A stretch of DNA of 64,000 bases, from NCBI RefSeq assembly GCF_965198245.1, contig NZ_OZ240249.1, positions 1,426,001 to 1,490,000 on the forward strand. Direction: 5' to 3'. The stretch comes from Poriferisodalis sp965198245. GTDB taxonomy: Bacteria > Actinomycetota > Acidimicrobiia > Acidimicrobiales > Poriferisodalaceae. How positions within the stretch are numbered: position 1 is the first letter of the stretch; every line of letters begins with the position of its first letter. The position numbers and the translations under genes are program-made. Shown in pieces: positions 50,195-58,287 of the stretch. The notes below the pieces were generated by a model. The model made no database searches. It saw only the letters and a list, made by a program, of their open reading frames with translations, and was not told the origin of the DNA.

Positions 50195-51142
50195 ATGAAT
50201 TCAGGCCCCACGAGCACAGGCCAAACTGGCGCCTCGATGCCCACCGACGCGCAGCAAGCAGAGTCCCATCTGACGGGGACGGTGCGGGTCAAGCGCGGTC
50301 TTGCCGACATGCTCCGGGGCGGCGTCATCATGGACGTCGTCACGCCCGAGCAGGCGAAGATTGCCGAAGATGGCGGGGCAGTCGCCGTCATGGCGCTCGA
50401 ACGGGTGCCGGCCGACATCCGCCGAGACGGCGGTGTGGCTCGCATGAGCGATCCGGCGATGATCGAAGGCATCCAGGCGGCGGTCACGATCCCGGTCATG
50501 GCCAAGGCCCGCATCGGTCACTTCGGCGAGGCCCAGATCCTCGAAGCGCTGGGCGTCGACTACATCGACGAATCCGAAGTGCTCACACCCGCCGATGAGG
50601 CCCACCACATCGACAAGTGGGCGTTCACCGTGCCGTTCGTGTGCGGTGCGACGAACTTGGGCGAGGCGCTGCGGCGCATCTCCGAAGGTGCCTGCCTGAT
50701 TCGGTCCAAGGGCGAGGCCGGCACCGGCAACATCGTCGAAGCCGTCCGCCATCTGCGCTCCATCACCGGCGACATCCGCAAGATCACCCAGGCCGACTCC
50801 GCCGAGCTGTTCGATTGGGCGAAGCAGCTGCAGTCGCCACTGGGTTTGGTGCAGGAAATTGCCGAGACCGGCCGTTTGCCGGTGCCCCTGTTCTGTGCTG
50901 GCGGCATCGCCACGCCGGCTGACGCTTCGCTGGTGATGCAACTCGGTGCGGAAGCGGTCTTCGTCGGGTCGGGCATCTTCAAGAGCGAAGACCCGGGACC
51001 ACGCGCCGAGGCGATCGTGGAAGCCACGACGCACTACCGCGATCCATCGGTGGTGGCCAAAGTCAGCCGGGGTCTCGGCAGCGCCATGCCTGGTCTCGAG
51101 ATGGAAGGCCTCGAAACCAAGCTCGCCGAACGCGGCTGGTAA
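50195..51142 (+). CDS. pdxS: Pyridoxal 5'-phosphate synthase subunit PdxS
   Basis: The product is 315 aa from ATG 50195; an internal ATG at 50237 is closer to the usual N-terminus. It makes PLP from ribose 5-phosphate, glyceraldehyde 3-phosphate and ammonia. VKRGLADMLRGGVIMDVVTPEQAKIAEDGGAVAVMALERVPADIR, PVMAKARIGHFGEAQILEALGVDYIDESEVLTPAD and FVCGATNLGEALRRI are canonical and very highly conserved. PdxT follows in the same reading frame after the stop. Confidence 0.95.
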   Translation: MNSGPTSTGQTGASMPTDAQQAESHLTGTVRVKRGLADMLRGGVIMDVVTPEQAKIAEDGGAVAVMALERVPADIRRDGGVARMSDPAMIEGIQAAVTIPVMAKARIGHFGEAQILEALGVDYIDESEVLTPADEAHHIDKWAFTVPFVCGATNLGEALRRISEGACLIRSKGEAGTGNIVEAVRHLRSITGDIRKITQADSAELFDWAKQLQSPLGLVQEIAETGRLPVPLFCAGGIATPADASLVMQLGAEAVFVGSGIFKSEDPGPRAEAIVEATTHYRDPSVVAKVSRGLGSAMPGLEMEGLETKLAERGW

Positions 51143-51181
51143 GCGCTGAGCTGCCCCGCATCCCCGGGCACGAGCGACAGC

Positions 51182-51805
51182 CTGCCGCTGATCGGCGTCG
51201 TCGCGCTGCAGGGAGCGGCAGCCGAGCACGTCGCCGCGTTCCGGCGAGTCGGGGCGAGGGCTGTCGAAGTACGTACGCCCGCCGACCTCGACGGCGTCGA
51301 TGCTGTTGCCCTTCCTGGTGGCGAGTCGACCACGATGTCGCACCTGCTCGGCACGAGCGGGCTGTTCAACGCGCTGTCGCAGCGCCTCGCCAATGGCATG
51401 CCGGCGTTCGGCACCTGCGCGGGCATGATCCTGCTCGCTGCCGAAGTGCTGGACGGCCGAGGGGATCAGCGATGTTTCGGCGCAATCGACATTTCGGTGC
51501 GGCGCAATGCCTTCGGCCGTCAGGTCGCCAGTTTCGAGGCAGATCTGGCCACCGAGGGCCTCGACGAGCCATTCCACGCGGTGTTCATACGAGCTCCATG
51601 GGTGGAGCGCACCGGCGACGGCGTGGAAGTGCTGGCGGAGATCCGGCCCGCGGTGAACTCGTCGGGAATCGGCAACCCTGCATTGGTCCCGGTGCTGTGC
51701 CGGTCGGGTTCGATACTGGTGTCGAGCTTCCATCCGGAGCTGACCGCCGACGACCGCATTCACCGGATCTTCTTGGACATGGTCGGCGCATCGACAGACC
51801 ACTGA
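51182..51805 (+). CDS. pdxT: Pyridoxal 5'-phosphate synthase glutaminase subunit PdxT
   Basis: The product is 207 aa, with CTG 51182 as the probable start. It supplies ammonia from glutamine to PdxS. Motifs are IGVVALQG at the N-terminus, LPGGESTTM, the nucleophile C79 in FGTCAGMILLA, and H184/E186 in SFHPEL. Between the pdxS stop and the conserved IGVVALQG there is no ATG, GTG or TTG in frame. From CTG 51182 the protein reads (M)PLIGVVALQG and the nucleophile falls at residue 79, as in Bacillus PdxT. The first ATG (51335) would remove the GGES motif. GAG lies 7 nt upstream of the CTG. Confidence 0.88.
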   Translation: MPLIGVVALQGAAAEHVAAFRRVGARAVEVRTPADLDGVDAVALPGGESTTMSHLLGTSGLFNALSQRLANGMPAFGTCAGMILLAAEVLDGRGDQRCFGAIDISVRRNAFGRQVASFEADLATEGLDEPFHAVFIRAPWVERTGDGVEVLAEIRPAVNSSGIGNPALVPVLCRSGSILVSSFHPELTADDRIHRIFLDMVGASTDH

Positions 51806-51885
51806 GGGACGCGTCCGGCAGACTGTCCTCACGAGTGCACCTTCTTTGGCGCATGTCGTTTGGCACGCTTTGTGGGGGAGGGTCC

Positions 51886-52659
51886 GTGTCCGGTCATTCC
51901 AAGTGGGCGACGATCAAGCACCGCAAGGGCGCTGCCGACAAGGCACGCGGGAAGCTGTTCGCCAAGCTGATCCGTCAGGTCGAGGTAGCGGCACGAGCGG
52001 GCGGGGGCGACCTGGATTCCAACGCCACGCTGCGGACGATGTACCAGAAGGCCCGCGACAACTCGGTGCCATCGGACACCATCGAGCGGGCGATAAAGCG
52101 CGGCACCGGCGAGCTGGATGGCGTGTCCTACGAGCAGGTCACCTACGAGGGCTACGCACCCGGCGGCGTTGCGATGTTTGTGGATGTGCTCACCGACAAT
52201 CGCAACCGAACCGGCTCGGAGATCCGGAGCCTGTTCACACGGGCAGGCGGCTCGCTCGCCGAGCCAGGTGCGGTGGCATGGCAGTTTGAGCGCAAAGGCG
52301 TGGTGGTAGTGCCTGTGGTGGCATCCGAGGCTGATGCGGCCGAGCCAGACGAAGACGAACTGATGCTGGTGGCGCTGGAGGCGGGCGCGGAGGACATCGA
52401 GCGCGAGGGCGACTCCTGGCGAGTCATCACCGAGCCGGCCGACACGATGACGGTGCGCGACGCGATCGAGGCGGCGGGCATAGCGGTGAAGGCGGCGGAT
52501 ATGACTTACGCGCCGCAGAACCTCATCGAGCTGACCGATGCGTCGTCCGCCAAGCAAGTGATGGCGGTCCTCGATGCCCTCGACGACCACGACGATGTAC
52601 AGGGCGTGTACGCCAACTTCGACATCAGCGAATCACTGCTGGAGACGATCGCCGACTGA
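51886..52659 (+). CDS. yebC: YebC/PmpR family DNA-binding or translation factor
   Basis: The product is 257 aa. GTG 51886 gives the typical start (M)SGHSKWATIKHRKGAADKARGKLFAKL. A GGGGGAG-type Shine-Dalgarno lies 5 nt upstream, and an in-frame ATG at 51853 would add 11 residues not seen in the family. EVAARAGGGD-DSNATLR, YEGYAPGGVAMFVDVLTDNRNRT and an acidic C-terminal domain fit. Family members regulate transcription or help ribosomes on proline stretches. Its place before ruvC is widely conserved. Confidence 0.93.
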   Translation: MSGHSKWATIKHRKGAADKARGKLFAKLIRQVEVAARAGGGDLDSNATLRTMYQKARDNSVPSDTIERAIKRGTGELDGVSYEQVTYEGYAPGGVAMFVDVLTDNRNRTGSEIRSLFTRAGGSLAEPGAVAWQFERKGVVVVPVVASEADAAEPDEDELMLVALEAGAEDIEREGDSWRVITEPADTMTVRDAIEAAGIAVKAADMTYAPQNLIELTDASSAKQVMAVLDALDDHDDVQGVYANFDISESLLETIAD

Positions 52660-52753
52660 GGCGAGCAATTGGGCGAAACAGCGTCGATCGCGCAGAGCTC
52701 GAAGGCTCGCGCATACCCAGTCGGAACGGTGCCAAGGGCTACGGTTCGTACTG

Positions 52754-53320
52754 ATGTTCGTACTGGGGATCGACCCTGGATTGTCGCGCTGCGGTTACGG
52801 CGTGGTGGAGCAGATTCCCGGCTCCGGTTCGCAGCGCACTCGCAACGAGGCGGTGGCTTTGGGCGTGATACGCACCGATCCCGCCGAGCCGCAAGCGGTA
52901 CGCCTGGCGACGCAGATGCGCGAGCTGCAGGCGCTCATCGAGGAGTTCGGGCCCTCGGTGGTCGCCGTGGAGCGAGTGTTCTTCCAGGTCAACGTCCGCA
53001 CAGCCATCGGTGTCGCGCAGGTGGCCGGGCTGGCCATGGCGATTGCGTCGGCAGCGGGGGCAGAGGTGGTCGAATACACGCCGACGCAGATCAAGCAAGC
53101 CGTTGCCGGCTGGGGCGGGGCCGACAAGGACCAGATGCAGCGCATGGTCAGCGAACTGCTCGCACTGCCCGGAACCCCCGAGCCGGCAGATGCTGCCGAT
53201 GCGGCTGCGGTCGCACTGTGCCACCTGTCCCAGGCGCCATGGAACCGCGCGGCGACACACAGCCGAGCGCGGATGCTGCTTCCCGCCGCCGGGGTGGTGC
53301 CCCCGCCGGCTGTGCCGTGA
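52754..53320 (+). CDS. ruvC: Holliday junction resolvase RuvC
   Basis: The product is 188 aa. The metal-dependent endonuclease cuts Holliday junctions. Catalytic residues are visible: the first Asp in VLGIDPGLSRCGYG, Glu in VVAVERVF, and two Asp in PADAADAAAVAL. A TACGGT box lies 8 nt upstream of ATG 52754, suggesting a leaderless start. The last 25 residues are Ala/Pro-rich and not conserved. ruvA follows after 50 bp. Confidence 0.93.
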   Translation: MFVLGIDPGLSRCGYGVVEQIPGSGSQRTRNEAVALGVIRTDPAEPQAVRLATQMRELQALIEEFGPSVVAVERVFFQVNVRTAIGVAQVAGLAMAIASAAGAEVVEYTPTQIKQAVAGWGGADKDQMQRMVSELLALPGTPEPADAADAAAVALCHLSQAPWNRAATHSRARMLLPAAGVVPPPAVP

Positions 53321-53370
53321 CACCGGCCGAGAATCCGCCGCAATGAACGGCTCGCGATGATCGGTCCCCA

Positions 53371-53985
53371 ATGATCGGATCAGTGCGCGGTCGCCTGCTC
53401 GACAAGGATCCTGCCGGCGAGCTGTTGATCGAAGCTGGCGGGGTGGGTTACCGCGTCACCGTTGCGCCCTCGACGCTGGCCGGAGCCGGCCCGGTAGGAG
53501 ATGAGTGCTTTGTATATGTGCATCATCACGTGCGCGAGGACAGTTCCGACCTCTACGGATTTACCGAACTCGATGAGCGGCGCTGCTTCGAGGCCCTGCT
53601 GGGCGCGCATGGCGTGGGTCCCGCGCTGGCGTTGGCGGTGCTGAGTCACCTGCCGCCCGACGAGCTGCGGCGAGCCGTGGCAGCCGACGATGCTGCTGTG
53701 CTCGAACTCGTGCCCGGCATCGGCGCCAAGACATCCAAGCGCATGGTGCTTGACCTGAAGTCGCGACTGGGTGCACCTGAGACCGTCGGCGCTGCGATTG
53801 GACCGTCCGGCGACGGCGCTGGCTCTGCGGTGGCGGAAGTGCGGGCTGCGCTGGGCCAGATGGGATTCAGTCCGTCAGAAGTACGTGAGGCCATGGCGGC
53901 TGTCGCTATTGCAGCGGGGCGTGACGCAACGTCCGACACCGGGGCGCTGTTGCGCGTGGCATTGCAGGAGCTCGGTCCGCGATGA
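53371..53985 (+). CDS. ruvA: Holliday junction DNA helicase subunit RuvA
   Basis: The product is 204 aa. It binds the four-way junction and loads RuvB. MIGSVRGRLLDKD and VGYRVTV form the first domain, LYGFTELDERRCFEALLGAHGVGPALALAVL and LELVPGIGAKTSKRMVLDLKSRL carry the two helix-hairpin-helix motifs, and the last 45 residues form the RuvB-binding domain. Its stop overlaps ruvB (ATGA). Confidence 0.95.
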   Translation: MIGSVRGRLLDKDPAGELLIEAGGVGYRVTVAPSTLAGAGPVGDECFVYVHHHVREDSSDLYGFTELDERRCFEALLGAHGVGPALALAVLSHLPPDELRRAVAADDAAVLELVPGIGAKTSKRMVLDLKSRLGAPETVGAAIGPSGDGAGSAVAEVRAALGQMGFSPSEVREAMAAVAIAAGRDATSDTGALLRVALQELGPR

Positions 53986-55229
53986 GTGCCGGAGGGGCTC
54001 GTACCGAGGGCTACCGGCGCGCGGAGTCAACGGCGCCCTCAGGGTCAAGCCGCAGCGATGCCACCGATCCGACGCGCTCGGCGGCAGACGAGGGCGACGC
54101 CGAGGCCACGCTGCGGCCCCGCTCGCTGGATGAATTTGTCGGCCAACCCGAAGTGCGAGAACACGTCGCCATCACGCTGCGAGCCGCGGTGGCCCGCGGC
54201 CAATCGCCCGACCACCTGCTGTTCGCCGGCCCGCCAGGCCTGGGCAAGACGACGCTCGCAGGCATCATCGCCGTCGAATTGGACGCGGTGCTGCATCTCA
54301 CGTCGGGGCCTGCCGTGGAACGTGCAGGCGATCTGGCAGCGATCCTCACCAACCTGGCCGACGGCGATGTGCTGTTCATCGACGAGATCCATCGCCTGCC
54401 CAAGATCGTCGAGGAAGTGCTCTACCCCGCCATGGAGGACTTCGCTATCGACATCGTGCTGGGCAAGGGTCCAGCTGCGCGTTCGATCCGCTTCGACTTG
54501 CCTCGTTTCACGTTGGTGGGTGCCACGACCCGTACCGGGCTGATCTCGGGGCCGCTGCGTGACCGTTTCGGTTTGGTGGAACGCCTCGACTACTACTCCA
54601 CCGGCGACCTCACCGCGATCGTGACCCGAGCATCCGGAATCCTCGGCGTGCAGATTGATGCCGATGGCGCTGCGGAGATCGCCTCCCGCAGCCGGGGCAC
54701 GCCGCGCATTGCCAACCGGCTGCTGCGCCGCGTCCGCGACTTCGCAGAAGTGCGCGCCGATGGTGCCGTCGACGTGTCGGTGGCCCGTGAGGGACTGGCT
54801 GTGTTCGGGGTCGACGAACTCGGGCTCGACAAGCTGGACCGGGCAATTCTCGACGCCCTGGCTGTGACTCATTCCGGGAGGCCGCTGGGCCTGTCCACGC
54901 TGGCGATCACCGTTGGAGAGCAGACCGAGACGGTGGAAGACGTGTACGAACCGTTCTTGATCCAACGCGGGCTGCTGCAGCGCACGCCGCGTGGCCGCAT
55001 CGCTACCGCAGCGGCGTACGCGCACCTGGGCATTGAGATTCCTGCGGAGGCAGGTCTGCTCAGTGGCGCCCGCGGCGATGATGCAGGACACACGCTGTTC
55101 GATGCCACCGAAACCGGACCGGAGCCCGATGTGACGGCAGCGCCGCCTGCGGACCGGTCCGAGCGCACCGTCGAAGAGCAAGGGCCCCGGTCGGCGCCGA
55201 GGGTGCAGGTCGACGAAGCGCCGTGGTGA
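53982..55229 (+). CDS. ruvB: Holliday junction DNA helicase subunit RuvB
   Basis: The product is 415 aa, an AAA+ motor for branch migration. After a low-complexity start of about 45 residues come RSLDEFVGQPEVREHVAITL, Walker A GPPGLGKTTL (about residue 84), Walker B VLFIDEIHRL, sensor LVGATTRTGLISGPLRDRFG, and the winged-helix domain with IQRGLLQRTPRGRIAT. A Ser/Thr/Glu/Pro-rich tail of about 70 residues after the usual end is extra. Coupled to ruvA. Confidence 0.95.
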   Translation: MSAGGARTEGYRRAESTAPSGSSRSDATDPTRSAADEGDAEATLRPRSLDEFVGQPEVREHVAITLRAAVARGQSPDHLLFAGPPGLGKTTLAGIIAVELDAVLHLTSGPAVERAGDLAAILTNLADGDVLFIDEIHRLPKIVEEVLYPAMEDFAIDIVLGKGPAARSIRFDLPRFTLVGATTRTGLISGPLRDRFGLVERLDYYSTGDLTAIVTRASGILGVQIDADGAAEIASRSRGTPRIANRLLRRVRDFAEVRADGAVDVSVAREGLAVFGVDELGLDKLDRAILDALAVTHSGRPLGLSTLAITVGEQTETVEDVYEPFLIQRGLLQRTPRGRIATAAAYAHLGIEIPAEAGLLSGARGDDAGHTLFDATETGPEPDVTAAPPADRSERTVEEQGPRSAPRVQVDEAPW

Positions 55230-55334
55230 GGTCACTGGCCCGGCCGTCGCTCCCAATTGCTGTCGCGTGCTGCGGTTGAAGGCGTCGGCGAAGCCGTGAG
55301 CGATTGCTGCGGGCAGCCATAGCCTCGACCTGCG

Positions 55335-56525
55335 ATGGACGCGCCGCGGCTACCGATGGGCGAATTCGAGTACGACCTGCCATCGTCAGCCATTGCGCAG
55401 GTGCCCGCCGAACCTCGTGACTCTGCCAGGCTGCTGGTGGACCGGGGGCCGTGCATACCGCCTGAGCACCGGCACATCAGCGACCTTCCCTCCCTGCTGG
55501 GTTCTGGGGACGTGCTGGTGGTCAATGAGACGCGGGTGATGCCCGCCCGCCTTCCGCTGCGCAAGCGCACGGGCGGGGTCGCGGAGGTGCTGCTGCTTGA
55601 ACCGCTCAACTCCGAGCCGCAGGCGGCCGGGGACAACGCACGGGGTGACGCGCAAGAGGACCGGCACGGGGCCTGGGCTGCGCTTGTACGGCCCTCGCGC
55701 CGGATTGCCGACGGCGCCGTGCTGGTCTCGGAACGGGACCCGAACGTCCAGGTCATCGTGCGTCAGCGATTGGATCGACAGCGCCGCGCTGTGGACGTCC
55801 TCGTCGATGGGGTACCTCTCGTCGAGGTATCGCAGGCCCCGCTGCTCGAACACGCCGGGGAGGCGCCGCTGCCGCCCTACATCGACCCGAATACGGCGCG
55901 CAACGCCATTGCGCAACGCATCGGTGTCGACGCTTTCGACAGTCACGCTGCCCGGAAGGCGCTCGCAGACCGCTACCAGACCGTCTATGCACGAACGGAC
56001 GGCTCTGCCGCAGCGCCGACCGCAGGTCTGCACCTGACAGAGCATGTTCTGCATGCGCTGCGTTCAAATGGCGTCGAGATCGCAACTGTGGACCTGACGG
56101 TCGGCCTGGCAACATTCGCGCCGGTGACCGCGGAACATGCCGACGAGCACGAGATGCACGTCGAGCACTACCGGGTGCCCGCAGAAACGCTCGCGGCCTG
56201 CGACACAGCCGAGCGTGTCGTCGCCGTGGGCACCACCACCGTGCGGGCGCTGGAGTCTGCCGCCTTGGCGAGGCAGCCCGCAGCCGAGACGGGCACGCGT
56301 GACATCTGCGGTTGGACCGAGCTGTTCCTGCGGCGGGGCGCCGAGTTCTTGGTGGTGGACGGGTTGCTCACCAACTTCCACCTGCCCCGGTCGTCGCTGC
56401 TCCTGCTGATCGACGCAATCATCGGGCCGCACTGGCGGGACCTGTACGAGACGGCGCTGGCGGATGGCTACCGCTTCCTGTCCTTCGGCGACGCAATGCT
56501 GCTCCGGCGCGGCAGTGGGCAATGA
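55335..56525 (+). CDS. queA: S-adenosylmethionine:tRNA ribosyltransferase-isomerase
   Basis: The product is 396 aa. It moves the ribosyl part of SAM onto preQ1 in tRNA to form epoxyqueuosine. MGEFEYDLPSSAIAQVPAEPRDSARLLV, VLVVNETRVMPARL, RTDGSAAAPTAGLHLTEHVL, HVEHYRVPAETLAA and LLTNFHLPRSSLLLLIDAI are diagnostic. The start may be ATG 55335 or the ATG at 55356, which begins exactly at MGEFEYDL. The C-terminal FLSFGDAMLL is typical. It overlaps tgt by 4 bp (ATGA). Confidence 0.94.
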   Translation: MDAPRLPMGEFEYDLPSSAIAQVPAEPRDSARLLVDRGPCIPPEHRHISDLPSLLGSGDVLVVNETRVMPARLPLRKRTGGVAEVLLLEPLNSEPQAAGDNARGDAQEDRHGAWAALVRPSRRIADGAVLVSERDPNVQVIVRQRLDRQRRAVDVLVDGVPLVEVSQAPLLEHAGEAPLPPYIDPNTARNAIAQRIGVDAFDSHAARKALADRYQTVYARTDGSAAAPTAGLHLTEHVLHALRSNGVEIATVDLTVGLATFAPVTAEHADEHEMHVEHYRVPAETLAACDTAERVVAVGTTTVRALESAALARQPAAETGTRDICGWTELFLRRGAEFLVVDGLLTNFHLPRSSLLLLIDAIIGPHWRDLYETALADGYRFLSFGDAMLLRRGSGQ

Positions 56526-57787
56526 GCGCCCCGGAACGCGTGCCTCGGGCGGGGACGGCCAGCAGGGCCGCATATGACTTGCTGGCATCGGACGGCCCGG
56601 CCCGGCGAGGACAGGTCACGACCGCCCGCGGCACATTTCAGACGCCGGTCTTCATGCCGGTGGGGACCCGCGGCGCCGTCATCCATCTCGATTCCTCCGA
56701 CTACGAGCACTTGGGTCTGGAGGTGGTGCTGGCGAACACCTACCACCTGTCGGCACGGCCGGGTGTGGATGTCGTTGAGGCGCTCGGTGGCCTGCATGGC
56801 TTCGTCGGCTGGGACGGCCACTTCCTCACCGACTCCGGCGGCTTTCAGATCATGTCGCTCGGCCGCCGTTCCGGCGGCGCAGATCAACCCGGCCGCCGTC
56901 AGGGATCTTCAGACGCCTCCGATGGCGACGATCCCCCCGATCCCTCCCAGAATGTGAAGTCCAAGGTGGACGACGAGGGCGTGACGTTCCGCTCGACCTA
57001 TGACGGCACGCAGATGCGGCTGACACCCGAAGACGCCGTCGACGCGCAGCGCCGTTTGGGGTCGGACATCCAGATGGCGCTCGACATCTGTCCAGAGTTG
57101 CCAGCACCGCCCACCGAAGTGCGCGTCGCGACGCAGCGCACGCACCTCTGGGCGGCCCGGGCGGCAGCGGCCATGGAGACTGTGCGCCGGGACGGGACCG
57201 CCGGCGGGCAGGCATTGTTCGGCATCTGCCAGGGCGGGATCGATCCCGAGCTGCGCCGCCACAGCGCCGAGACGCTGGCATCGATCGGCTTCGACGGCTA
57301 CGGCATCGGCGGGCTGTCGGTGGGGGAGTCCCGCGGCGAGATGGCCCCGGCCCTCGCAGCAGCGGCCGAAGTGCTGCCCGCAGACCGGCCGCGCTACCTG
57401 ATGGGCGTCGGCGACCCGACCCGGATCGTCGACGCCATCGCAGCAGGCGTGGACATGTTCGACTGCGTGCTTCCCAGCCGCCTCGGCCGTCACGGCACGG
57501 CGCTTACACCGCACGGCCGCATCAACATCCGCAATGCCCGTTTCGCCCGCGATGAAACGCCACTCGATCCCCGTCCGACCAGACCCGACGGCCGCCCGCG
57601 GCCCGGGGCTCGCTTCAGTCGCGGCTACCTCCGGCACCTCATGAGCGTGAACGAACCCACTGCAGGTCGCATCTTGACCTTGCACAACATTGCGTTCCTG
57701 GCCGAGTTGGTCTCCGACTCCCGCGCTGCCATTGAGGCGGGACGGTTCAACGCTTTCCGCCAGCAGGTCAACGAAGTCTGGGGCTGA
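56522..57787 (+). CDS. tgt: tRNA-guanine transglycosylase (divergent, zinc site lost)
   Basis: The product is 421 aa from ATG 56522. It exchanges guanine 34 of certain tRNAs for preQ1. FMPVGTRGAVIHLD, FLTDSGGFQIMSL with base Asp near residue 104, GLSVGESRGEM, YLMGVGDPTRIVDAIAAGVDMFDCVLPSRLGRHG with nucleophile Asp near 314, and INIRNARF are conserved. Two oddities are seen. An insert of about 26 Gly/Asp/Ser/Pro-rich residues lies at about 113-140. The C-x-C-x-x-C zinc cysteines expected after PLDP are absent: the segment is Arg/Pro-rich (about 347-366), although the late His in TLHNIAFL remains. Confidence 0.9.
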   Translation: MSAPERVPRAGTASRAAYDLLASDGPARRGQVTTARGTFQTPVFMPVGTRGAVIHLDSSDYEHLGLEVVLANTYHLSARPGVDVVEALGGLHGFVGWDGHFLTDSGGFQIMSLGRRSGGADQPGRRQGSSDASDGDDPPDPSQNVKSKVDDEGVTFRSTYDGTQMRLTPEDAVDAQRRLGSDIQMALDICPELPAPPTEVRVATQRTHLWAARAAAAMETVRRDGTAGGQALFGICQGGIDPELRRHSAETLASIGFDGYGIGGLSVGESRGEMAPALAAAAEVLPADRPRYLMGVGDPTRIVDAIAAGVDMFDCVLPSRLGRHGTALTPHGRINIRNARFARDETPLDPRPTRPDGRPRPGARFSRGYLRHLMSVNEPTAGRILTLHNIAFLAELVSDSRAAIEAGRFNAFRQQVNEVWG

Positions 57788-57853
57788 GTCACTGCGAGCC
57801 GCAGTGGCCCGGTACGCTGACCCGCCAAAATACGCCACACTGAGGAGCACATC

Positions 57854-58168
57854 ATGAGCTCGATCATCCTGCTCGTCGCATTGTTTGCCCTCATGTATTT
57901 CTTGATGATCCGGCCGCAGCGCAAGCGCGCCGCGGAGCGCGCCGCAATGCTGGGCCGTGCCGACATTGGTGACGTGATCGCCACGGTCGGCGGGGTCATC
58001 GGCAAGATCGTGGCGGTCGAAGAGCCCGGTGAGGTCGTCTGCATCGAGGTGGACAGCGACGTGGAGCTGCGAGTGCAGCGCCGCGCCATCGGCGAGATCA
58101 TCACGCATGCTCGCAGCGAGGGCACGGCCGAGCCGCCCACATCGGACGACTTAGACGCGCCGGAATGA
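57854..58168 (+). CDS. yajC: Preprotein translocase accessory subunit YajC
   Basis: The product is 104 aa. GAGGAG at 8-nt spacing precedes ATG 57854. A single N-terminal membrane helix (SIILLVALFALMYFLMI) is followed by RPQRKRAAER and the conserved GDVIATVGGVIGKIVAVEE domain and an acidic tail. It works with SecDF at the membrane; secD lies 120 bp downstream on the same strand. Confidence 0.93.
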   Translation: MSSIILLVALFALMYFLMIRPQRKRAAERAAMLGRADIGDVIATVGGVIGKIVAVEEPGEVVCIEVDSDVELRVQRRAIGEIITHARSEGTAEPPTSDDLDAPE

Positions 58169-58287
58169 GCCTGACCCGAGCGCACTGCGCTGCTAGGTGC
58201 CGCGATGCCCGCAGCGGTACCGGCGTAAGCCTGAGAGCGGCAGGTTCCTGTTGACGACCCGGTTGCGCGTGGTTTCCGAGGTCTGAC

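Noticed and set aside
51335..51805. pdxT starting at the first ATG
   Set aside because: This would remove about 51 residues including LQG and PGGES, which are needed for glutamine binding; the conserved reading extends upstream.
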